DNA of 29,208 bases, taken from contig CAKRPI010000016.1 of NCBI GenBank assembly GCA_934376945.1, forward strand, positions 1 to 29,208, in the 5' to 3' direction. This DNA comes from an uncultured Lachnospiraceae bacterium (lineage in GTDB: Bacteria > Bacillota > Clostridia > Lachnospirales > Lachnospiraceae). The notes below the pieces were generated by a model that was not told the origin of the DNA, ran no database searches, and was given only the letters and a program-made list of their open reading frames with translations. Positions 22,729 through 29,208 of this stretch are shown here, one piece after another; positions within the stretch are counted from its first letter, which is position 1; each line of letters begins with the position of its first letter. The position numbers and the translations under genes are program-made.

Positions 22729-23457
22729 ATGTCAGGACATTCAAAATTCGCAAATATCAAGCACAAAAAAGAAAAAAATGATGCTGCAAAGGGCAAAATT
22801 TTTACTATCATCGGCCGCGAAATCGCCGTAGCTGTAAAAGAAGGCGGTTCTGATCCTGCAAATAACAGCCGTCTGCGCGATGTCATTGCAAAAGCAAAAG
22901 CAAACAATATGCCGAACGATACCATTGAACGCGGCATCAAAAAAGCTGCCGGTGAGCTTGGTACCGTCAATTACGAATACGTAACGTACGAGGGCTATGG
23001 TCCGAGCGGAATCGCAATTATCGTTGATGCACTGACCGATAACAAAAACCGTACAGCATCCAATGTCCGCAATGCATTTACGAAAGGAAACGGAAGCATC
23101 GGTACTCAGGGCTGCGTCTCCTATATGTTCGATCAGAAGGGACAGATCATTATCGACCGCGAAGAATGTGATATGGATCCGGACGAGCTGATGATGCTTG
23201 CACTTGATGCAGGTGCAGAAGATTTCTCTGAGGAAGAGGACAGCTTCGAAATTCTTACCGCACCGGATGATTTCAGCGCTGTACGCCAGAAGCTTGAGGA
23301 GGAAGGAATTCCGATGGCATCTGCAGACGTTACCATGATTCCACAGAATTATGTGGCACTTACTGATGAAACTGCTCTGAAGCAGCTGAACCGTACGCTG
23401 GATATGCTCGACGAGGATGATGACGTTCAGGCGGTGTACACAAACCTGGAGGAATAA
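22729..23457 (+). CDS. yebC: YebC/PmpR (TACO1) family protein
   Basis: 242 residues. [26 protein letters not shown] is the invariant opening of the family, followed by [54 protein letters not shown] and the acidic C-terminal part, with the normal length and three-domain layout. Members were described as transcription regulators, and recent work on YebC and its mitochondrial relative TACO1 points to a role in translating proline-rich or difficult stretches; the sequence cannot decide. The local wording KFANIKHKK, with F where many have W, is common in clostridia. AAAGGAG precedes the ATG. The next gene starts two bases after this stop codon, so the two are translationally linked. Confidence 0.95.
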   Translation: MSGHSKFANIKHKKEKNDAAKGKIFTIIGREIAVAVKEGGSDPANNSRLRDVIAKAKANNMPNDTIERGIKKAAGELGTVNYEYVTYEGYGPSGIAIIVDALTDNKNRTASNVRNAFTKGNGSIGTQGCVSYMFDQKGQIIIDREECDMDPDELMMLALDAGAEDFSEEEDSFEILTAPDDFSAVRQKLEEEGIPMASADVTMIPQNYVALTDETALKQLNRTLDMLDEDDDVQAVYTNLEE

Positions 23458-23459
23458 TC

Positions 23460-24230
23460 ATGAACGCTTACCTGACCGGAATTGAGGGAATGCCGAAGCT
23501 TCTTGACTGCTGCAACGATGACCCGATGCAGTATTTTAAAAAGAAAACGTATGCTGACTCCTTTCAGAAAATGTACCAGCAGCATATCACTACTTTTGAT
23601 GCAATCGAGCAGGGTTACAACACGGTCATTGACAAAGAGCAGTTTCTTACCAATATGGCAGAAGCACTCGCAAAACGTGGTACAGAAAAATATAATGCTT
23701 TCACAAAAAAGAGTCAGAAAGAACGATATCTCATGGATATGAATCTGACAATGGCTGTATTTGTTCTCCCGATGATTCTTGAATTCCATGGGAATTCTTC
23801 CGTACCGCTCTCAGAAAAGGTGCTTGCAGCCTGGAAACAGGAATTTCCAAAGGCAACACTTCAGGCAGCGGAGTACTCTTATATTGAAGCTGGTTTTCAC
23901 AAAAAATTCTGCTATATCACAACTGCAGTCTGTGAAACCTTCGGAAAGCCGGATGACTGCTATGAGTTAAGGCTCCTGCGTACCTACCGTGATGAATATC
24001 TTGCCCAAACACCTGATGGGCAGGAAATGATCCGGCAATATTATGATGTTGCCCCTTCCATTGTCAAGCACATCAACCAGCGTGCTGACCGTCTGGAAAT
24101 CTATCAGTCTATCTGGGATGACTATCTCTCTCCGTGTATCGGCATGATCGAAGCTCATCAGCCGGAAAAATGCCGGATCCGCTATGAAGATATGGTACAT
24201 ACTCTGTCAGATAAATATTTTCTTTCCTGA
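23460..24230 (+). CDS. CFI-box protein of unknown function, coupled to yebC
   Basis: 256 soluble residues; no signal peptide or membrane segment. Residues 150-200 contain CYITTAVCETFGKPDDCYELRLLRTYRDEYL (in two parts, C151-I153-T155 and R174-R177), a good match to the CFI-box theme (C, aromatic, I, A/T, T, A, later RxxRDxxL), seen at the ends of many unrelated bacterial proteins, often in clostridia. The N-terminal 150 residues are helical with paired cysteines C17-C18 and are not recognised. The ATG is 2 bases after the yebC stop, with GGAGG at 23449-23453 inside yebC, so it is expressed with yebC. The link to YebC could mean a part in translation or quality control; this is a guess. A strong terminator follows. 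Confidence 0.75.
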   Translation: MNAYLTGIEGMPKLLDCCNDDPMQYFKKKTYADSFQKMYQQHITTFDAIEQGYNTVIDKEQFLTNMAEALAKRGTEKYNAFTKKSQKERYLMDMNLTMAVFVLPMILEFHGNSSVPLSEKVLAAWKQEFPKATLQAAEYSYIEAGFHKKFCYITTAVCETFGKPDDCYELRLLRTYRDEYLAQTPDGQEMIRQYYDVAPSIVKHINQRADRLEIYQSIWDDYLSPCIGMIEAHQPEKCRIRYEDMVHTLSDKYFLS

Positions 24231-24236
24231 CATTTC

Positions 24237-24277
24237 CCCCTGTATTCATTGTTTCTCAGTGAGTGCAGGGGATTTTT
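24237..24277 (+). terminator. Terminator after the yebC operon
   Basis: CCCCTGTATTCATTG (24237-24251) pairs throughout with CAGTGAGTGCAGGGG (24257-24271), with four G-U pairs and a 5-base loop, followed by ATTTTTATA. Confidence 0.88.
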
Positions 24278-24395
24278 ATAGTTTTGCTATGGTCCTTCTT
24301 TCTGCCTTTTTTCTGAATTTATTGTTCTCTTTTGGATATACTAATGTGGAGCTCTCAAAGAAACTTATCCCGAATATAAGGAGGACTACGCCAGC

Positions 24396-25094
24396 ATGGA
24401 ATTAGATAAAGAAGCTTCCGGTGCACATGCGATGGAAAACCAAAAAGAGCAGCGGGAGAGTATCCGTGAAATCGGAAGCCTCAATCTTTCTCACAGAGTC
24501 TGTCTGCTCAGTGTGATCGGTGAGATCGAAGGTCATGAATGCCTTCCTGCAAATTCAAAAACAACAAAATATGAGCATATACTGCCAAAGCTTGCTGCCA
24601 TCGAGGACAGTCCTGACACCGACGGACTTTTGCTTTTGCTCAATACCGTAGGCGGAGATGTCGAAGCCGGACTGGCAATCGCGGAAATGATTGCTTCCTT
24701 AAGCAAACCGACCGTCTCACTTGTACTTGGCGGCAGTCATTCCATCGGCGTCCCGATTGCCGTTTCCACCAATCATTCTTTTATCGTACCAACCGGCACT
24801 ATGGTCATCCACCCGGTACGAATGAGCGGCACGGTTATCGGAGCACCGCAGACGTATGATTACTTCCGCCAGATGCAGGATCGGATTCTCGGTTTTATTG
24901 CCGCACATTCCCGTGCATCTCTCAATCGACTGGAAAATCTGATGCTGGATACGGGCATTCTGACAAAAGATCTCGGAACCATCCTTGTAGGAGAGGACGC
25001 TGTCCGGGAAGGCCTGATCAACGAAGTCGGCGGAATCAGCCAGGCATTTACAAAGCTATACGCTCTGATCGCAGCAAAAAAAAGAGAAAAATAA
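24396..25094 (+). CDS. TepA-like ClpP-fold protease
   Basis: 232 residues with the ClpP/crotonase-type fold of the translocation-enhancing protein (TepA/YmfB) family. GLLLLLNTVGGDVEAGLAIAEMIASL gives the oxyanion-loop region (GGDV), the nucleophile is the Ser of LGGSHSIGVPIAVS (S116), and the likely catalytic His is in GTMVIHPVRM (H139). Family members degrade signal peptides or other small substrates and were named for an effect on protein export in Bacillus; the sequence does not show the substrate. AAGGAGG (24378-24384) precedes the ATG at 24396 by 11 bases; M13 (24432) is an alternative with a weaker site. It lies between the yebC terminator and the uppP promoter, so it is a single-gene unit. 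In Bacillus the gene lies just upstream of spoIIIE; here only uppP separates them. Confidence 0.88.
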   Translation: MELDKEASGAHAMENQKEQRESIREIGSLNLSHRVCLLSVIGEIEGHECLPANSKTTKYEHILPKLAAIEDSPDTDGLLLLLNTVGGDVEAGLAIAEMIASLSKPTVSLVLGGSHSIGVPIAVSTNHSFIVPTGTMVIHPVRMSGTVIGAPQTYDYFRQMQDRILGFIAAHSRASLNRLENLMLDTGILTKDLGTILVGEDAVREGLINEVGGISQAFTKLYALIAAKKREK

Positions 25095-25101
25095 AGTACG
25101 C

Positions 25102-25130
25102 TTGTCCCGGCACACATTCTTTGTTATAAT
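25102..25130 (+). promoter_or_regulatory. Promoter of uppP embedded in an inverted repeat
   Basis: TTGTCC (25102-25107), a 17-bp spacer, TATAAT (25125-25130). CCCGGCAC (25106-25113) and GTGCCGGG (25133-25140) bracket the spacer and -10. For the upstream gene this could be a weak terminator hairpin. Confidence 0.7.
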
Positions 25131-25163
25131 AAGTGCCGGGATAAATTACACAGGAGGCGTATC

Positions 25164-26039
25164 ATGAATATTTTTCAATCTGTTTTTCTTGGAATCGTAC
25201 AGGGCGTAACAGAATTTCTTCCGATCAGCAGTTCCGGTCATCTTGCGATTCTCCAAAATATTTTTCATATAGACACCGGAAGCACCATGCTCTTTGATAT
25301 TCTTCTTCATCTTGGTACACTTATCGCAATCTTTACGGTTTATCACAAGGATATTGGGAAAATGATCGTGGAATTTTTTCAAATGATCGGTGATCTGTTC
25401 TTTAATCTGCATATTTTTATTTTAAACCGCATACATAAAACAGCTCTGAAATATCGTCACGTTGTTCATAATAACTACCGTAAATTTGTTGTCCTGGTTC
25501 TTGTATCAACAATTCCGACGGCATTGATCGGTGTTGCCGGAAAACAGCTTATCTTAGCCGCTTCTGATACGCTTCTGATTCCAGGCATCTGTCTGTTTAT
25601 GACCGGCGTGCTCCTCTTAATTGCGGACAGTTCCCCGGAAGGACGTAAGCTTCCGAAGGATATTACTTACAAAAACAGCATTCTGATCGGTATTGCCCAG
25701 GGATTTTCCACTCTTCCCGGTCTTTCCCGCTCCGGCACCACAATCACCGCCTGCCTTCTGTGCGGTATGGATCGTCGTTTTGCAGTAAAATATTCGTTTA
25801 TTCTTTCTATTCCGGCCGTACTTGGCGCTGCAGTGCTTGAAATAAAGGACGTCATCGCCGAGCCAATAACCGCCGCTTCCCTCGGCGTCTATTTTGTCGG
25901 AATGATTGTCTCGGCGGTAGTTGGATATATCTGTATTAAAACCCTTTTGATTATTGTACGCGGAAAAAATTTTAAATATTTTTCTTATTATTGTTTCGCC
26001 GCAGGAACTCTTGCAGTCGCAGGCCATTTTCTAATTTGA
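25164..26039 (+). CDS. uppP: Undecaprenyl-diphosphatase
   Basis: A 291-residue integral membrane enzyme that removes a phosphate from undecaprenyl diphosphate so that the lipid carrier can be reused for peptidoglycan and other wall polymers; overexpression gives bacitracin resistance in other species. The first helix has GIVQGVTEFLPISSSGHLAI (E17, S24 and H26 in the conserved motif) and the second motif is QGFSTLPGLSRSGTTITACL (near 180-200), both diagnostic, with about eight hydrophobic segments. AGGAGG (25152-25157) is 6 bases before the ATG. The ftsK/spoIIIE gene follows 60 bases later in the same orientation without a visible terminator, so cotranscription is likely. A loop at about residues 75-110 (ILNRIHKTALKYRHVVHNNY) is longer and more basic than usual. 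Confidence 0.95.
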   Translation: MNIFQSVFLGIVQGVTEFLPISSSGHLAILQNIFHIDTGSTMLFDILLHLGTLIAIFTVYHKDIGKMIVEFFQMIGDLFFNLHIFILNRIHKTALKYRHVVHNNYRKFVVLVLVSTIPTALIGVAGKQLILAASDTLLIPGICLFMTGVLLLIADSSPEGRKLPKDITYKNSILIGIAQGFSTLPGLSRSGTTITACLLCGMDRRFAVKYSFILSIPAVLGAAVLEIKDVIAEPITAASLGVYFVGMIVSAVVGYICIKTLLIIVRGKNFKYFSYYCFAAGTLAVAGHFLI

Positions 26040-26098
26040 AAAAGGCTGCCGCAAACAATGTGCTGAAACTGAATAGACATAGAAATGGAGGCTGAATT

Positions 26099-29000
26099 TT
26101 GGCAGCAAAAGCAGTAAAAAAGAAACCTGATACACTGGAAAAAAATGGAACAAAAACCGTCAAAAAAACAGAATCACAAAAGACAGTAGAAAAAACAACC
26201 GGTCGGCGTACAGCCACATCCGCAAAAAAAAGCAGCAGCAGCTCCACTGGAAATGCTGCTGTTGTTTCGAAAAAACAGGAGAGTACCCAGTTTGTAAAAC
26301 CTTCAAAAAAACCGAGAATACCATCCCCATTTGCAAAAGAGGCCACCCTCTTGGTTCTCTGGGCGCTTTGTGCATTTCTCTTTTTCAGCTATTTCGGATT
26401 TGGCGGATATATCGGTGATTTTCTTTCTGCACTTTCGTTTGGCCTTTTCGGAAGCCCTGCCTATCTGCTTCCTGCGCTTTTTGCAGTTGCAGCCGGTTTT
26501 CTGATCTCAAATCACAGGAACCATCTTGCCGTCATGAAAACACTCGCAGCAGCCGTGCTGTATATCACAATATGCAGTTTTATCGGACTGGGTGATTCTG
26601 TTTTTTATTCAGAGGCAAAAATTCTTGATATTTACCAGTACTGTGCAAACGGAAAAACCGGAGGAGGCGCTGTCAGCGGCGAAATCTGTCATCTGCTTAC
26701 ACCTGCACTTGGAACGATCGGCACCGGTATTTTTCTGACAATTGCAGTTGTTTTATGTCTTCTGTTGATTACTCAGCGCTCCCTCTTAAAATGGCTCCGC
26801 TGTCACCTCAGAGAATTTTATACTACGTCAAAAGAACGAAGTACACAGCGGAAAGAAGAGCAGACTACGGACAGATCAGCCTTTTCCAACTTTCCGGATC
26901 CAACCGGACTGCAGGTAGAACGAAAACCGGTCAGATCCGGAGCATTACACACGCGCAGTAAAAAGCAACCTTTTACTTCATGCGAAAATGCAGGCAGAAG
27001 GCATCCGGCATATGAAAAAAAAGGCGAATCAGAAAAAGCTGTTACCGCACAAAACTCCGTGCGCATCGAACAACGTGATGTCGTTCCCTCTCTGATCGTA
27101 GAGACAGCCAGCCGCCCGTCCGTTTCCGGACCTGCCAAAACAGCAGAAAACTCCATCAACGTTGCACAGAACACACACTCTGAAAATTACAGCCCCGTCA
27201 GAACCGACATCGATATCCCGATCCATTTTCCATCCGTACCGCGTCAGCGAAGACAGGACCACAAGATAACCGGTGTCACACTGGATACAAAAATTACTGG
27301 TGACCCGTCTCTGACAGGAAGTGATGTCAGTGAAATTCTTTCACCGCGTGCCTCTCTTTCTGCCAGAACGGCTGCCACTGAAGATCAAAGGCCAAAGCCA
27401 GCCCTGCGCTATATTGATCTGGATACGGAGGACGATGATTTTTCTGATCTCCCGGATGATTTTCTGGCACAGCTGCAGGAGTCGTCAACCCATGCCAATC
27501 CGGCCGATGCGCAGATGGAAGAACCTTCTCCTGTGCAGGAATTATCCGGTGAAGCATTCCGGGAGCTTGACTTTGATCCTCCTGCTGAACAAACGGAAGC
27601 TTCTGACCTGGAACATCACATATCAAAAGAACCTCCTTGTTCTGAATTGAAACCGGAAGAAAAATCAGCAGCCTCCTTTTCACCGGACGACTTTTTCCTT
27701 TCTGATGAAGAGGCAAAATTGCGCGCCGCTACTTCCTCAGGGCATGTTTTTACACAAAATACCAAAAAGCAGGAAGCTGCACCTCTTTCACGTACCGGTT
27801 CCGACACTGCAGCTTCTGCTCAGGATATGCATGACCACAGTCCCAAACGCAACCCGCGCTCCTCTTCGGAGGAAATCCAGGAAGGGATCAATGACGTCAG
27901 GCAGGAAGCCGCCAAAGCTGCGGAAACCATCCGAAAAGAACACATTTTTCCTCCGATCGATCTGCTGAAACCAGGTCAGCTGCGATCCGGCAACAGCCAG
28001 GATCTGGAGGTCAAGCGGACAGCAGCAAAGCTTCAACAGACACTAAACAGCTTCGGTGTCCGCGCATCCGTCATAAACGCCAGCTGCGGTCCGAGTGTTA
28101 CCCGATATGAACTGATGCCGGAACAGGGGGTTAAGGTCAGCAAGATTGTTGCACTCACGGATGACATCCGACTCAATCTTGCAGCTGCAGATATCCGAAT
28201 TGAAGCTCCGATCCCAGGAAAATCAGCGGTCGGAATCGAAGTGCCTAATAAGGAAAACAGTACGGTTGCACTGCGGGATCTGATTGAATCCGATGCATTC
28301 AAAACACATAAATCAAACCTTGCGTTTGCAGTCGGAAAGGATATCGGTGGAAATACAGTCGTCGCCGACATTGCAAAAATGCCGCATCTACTGATTGCCG
28401 GTGCAACCGGCTCCGGTAAATCGGTCTGCATTAACACTCTGATCATGAGTATCCTCTATAAGGCGAAGCCTGATGATGTCAAACTGATCATGATCGATCC
28501 AAAAGTCGTTGAGCTGAGTGTTTACAATGGTATCCCGCATCTGTTCATCCCGGTTGTGACCGATCCCAAAAAGGCAGCAGGTGCCCTGAACTGGGGTGTT
28601 GCCGAAATGACGGACCGCTATAACAAATTTGCCGAATACGGCGTTCGTGATTTAAAGGGGTACAATCAAAAGGTAGCGGCCCTTGAAGATATCGATGATC
28701 CGAATAAACCGAAAAAGCTTCCACAGATTGTAATTATTGTCGATGAGCTGGCAGACCTCATGATGGTGGCACCTGGCGAAGTTGAAGATTCGATCTGCCG
28801 CCTTGCACAGCTGGCGCGTGCCGCCGGTATCCATCTGATCATCGCTACGCAGCGCCCTTCTGTCAATGTCATTACCGGACTGATCAAAGCAAACATGCCT
28901 TCCCGTATCGCTTTTTCTGTTTCCTCCGGTGTTGATTCCCGCACGATCATCGATATGAATGGTGCAGAAAAGCTGCTCGGAAAGGGAGATATGCTGTTTT

Positions 29001-29208
29001 ATCCGCAGGGATATCAAAAACCGGCCCGCGTACAGGGTGCTTTCGTTTCGGATGAAGAAGTTTCCGATGTCGTGGATTTTCTGAAAAATCAGAATACAGA
29101 TTCCTCCTATAGCGCTGATATGCAGGCGCAGCTGGAAAAAGTACAGCAGGTATCCTCGGCATCCCGCAGCGGTGAAGATGTGGATGAACTCTTTGCCGAT
29201 GCCGGGAA
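26099..29208 (+). CDS. FtsK/SpoIIIE family DNA translocase, 3' end cut by window
   Basis: An open frame of at least 1036 codons without interruption to the window edge. The TTG at 26099 is the best start: GGAGG (26087-26091) is 7 bases upstream and the product begins [11 protein letters not shown]. Layout: a Lys/Ser/Thr-rich cytoplasmic tail (1-80), about four transmembrane helices (80-240), a long low-complexity acidic linker (about 240-610), then the motor. The motor has [21 protein letters not shown], Walker [10 protein letters not shown] (768-776, K774), Walker [14 protein letters not shown] (D882, E883) and [24 protein letters not shown]. The DNA-reading gamma domain lies beyond the window. 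FtsK clears chromosome ends from the septum and SpoIIIE pumps DNA into the forespore; the present part does not decide between them. The linker is longer than in SpoIIIE and more like FtsK. Probably cotranscribed with uppP. Confidence 0.93.
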   Translation, partial: MAAKAVKKKPDTLEKNGTKTVKKTESQKTVEKTTGRRTATSAKKSSSSSTGNAAVVSKKQESTQFVKPSKKPRIPSPFAKEATLLVLWALCAFLFFSYFGFGGYIGDFLSALSFGLFGSPAYLLPALFAVAAGFLISNHRNHLAVMKTLAAAVLYITICSFIGLGDSVFYSEAKILDIYQYCANGKTGGGAVSGEICHLLTPALGTIGTGIFLTIAVVLCLLLITQRSLLKWLRCHLREFYTTSKERSTQRKEEQTTDRSAFSNFPDPTGLQVERKPVRSGALHTRSKKQPFTSCENAGRRHPAYEKKGESEKAVTAQNSVRIEQRDVVPSLIVETASRPSVSGPAKTAENSINVAQNTHSENYSPVRTDIDIPIHFPSVPRQRRQDHKITGVTLDTKITGDPSLTGSDVSEILSPRASLSARTAATEDQRPKPALRYIDLDTEDDDFSDLPDDFLAQLQESSTHANPADAQMEEPSPVQELSGEAFRELDFDPPAEQTEASDLEHHISKEPPCSELKPEEKSAASFSPDDFFLSDEEAKLRAATSSGHVFTQNTKKQEAAPLSRTGSDTAASAQDMHDHSPKRNPRSSSEEIQEGINDVRQEAAKAAETIRKEHIFPPIDLLKPGQLRSGNSQDLEVKRTAAKLQQTLNSFGVRASVINASCGPSVTRYELMPEQGVKVSKIVALTDDIRLNLAAADIRIEAPIPGKSAVGIEVPNKENSTVALRDLIESDAFKTHKSNLAFAVGKDIGGNTVVADIAKMPHLLIAGATGSGKSVCINTLIMSILYKAKPDDVKLIMIDPKVVELSVYNGIPHLFIPVVTDPKKAAGALNWGVAEMTDRYNKFAEYGVRDLKGYNQKVAALEDIDDPNKPKKLPQIVIIVDELADLMMVAPGEVEDSICRLAQLARAAGIHLIIATQRPSVNVITGLIKANMPSRIAFSVSSGVDSRTIIDMNGAEKLLGKGDMLFYPQGYQKPARVQGAFVSDEEVSDVVDFLKNQNTDSSYSADMQAQLEKVQQVSSASRSGEDVDELFADAG

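Noticed and set aside
26099..28000. Frameshift or broken gene upstream of the FtsK motor
   Set aside because: Codon-by-codon reading from TTG 26099 stays open through the linker into Walker A and on to the window end.
1..29208. CRISPR arrays, tRNA or rRNA genes
   Set aside because: No regularly spaced repeats with spacers, no tRNA-like cloverleaf, and no rRNA sequence were seen in any gap.

Overview
The window reads as a chromosomal core segment of a low-to-moderate GC Firmicute, most likely a gut member of the Lachnospiraceae (inferred from protein character and gene content: Rex, HelD, YebC, TepA-type ClpP, an LtaS-like synthase, an alr-mazF pair, AGGAGG ribosome binding sites and TTGACA/TATAAT promoters). 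There is no rRNA, tRNA, CRISPR array, prophage or intact insertion sequence. Most genes are housekeeping genes; the less ordinary content lies between the genes.

Layout. 1-130 is a nested palindromic repeat. 366-1430 is a lactonase-family beta-propeller. 1658-2761 (minus) is chorismate synthase, flanked by copies of a 28-bp repeat. 3133-6035 holds a rhomboid-fold protein with a C-terminal zinc-ribbon-like tail, then an LTA-synthase-family enzyme. 6047-6150 is a strong promoter followed at once by a terminator-like hairpin, ahead of lysA (6270-7538). A TraX-family membrane protein (minus, 7664-8383) is separated by a long AT-rich region with palindromes from a SleB-type cell wall hydrolase (8917-9717). 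Threonine synthase (9879-11366) is followed by a small membrane protein and an anchored SH3b protein. A bidirectional terminator separates these from a minus-strand ABC-F ATPase, which is divergent from helD. Then come rex, the NAD(P)HX repair enzyme nnrED, alr, a solitary mazF, a CNNM/CorC-like CBS protein, yebC with a CFI-box protein, a TepA-like ClpP-fold protein, uppP, and ftsK/spoIIIE running off the right edge.

How the genes fit together. Several serve the cell envelope: lysA (meso-diaminopimelate to lysine), alr (D-alanine), uppP (undecaprenyl phosphate recycling), the LtaS-like synthase, the SleB-type hydrolase and the SH3b protein. Others handle amino-acid supply (aroC, thrC, lysA), redox sensing and cofactor repair (rex, nnrED), and transcription or translation upkeep (helD, ABC-F, yebC, mazF). 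These links are inferred from family knowledge; the operons appear short and many genes have their own recognisable sigma-A promoter.

Most interesting signal. A 68-nt element occurs twice, just after the stop codons of lysA and alr. It folds into one long multi-helix hairpin capped by a CUUG tetraloop, and all four differences between the copies preserve base pairing, including one G-C to U-A double change. This looks like a structured RNA or structure-selected repeat that I cannot assign to a known family. Other repeats (1-130/1619-1652, 1576-1603/2885-2912, 3980-4008/20535-20563) show that the genome carries several families of short palindromic intergenic elements.
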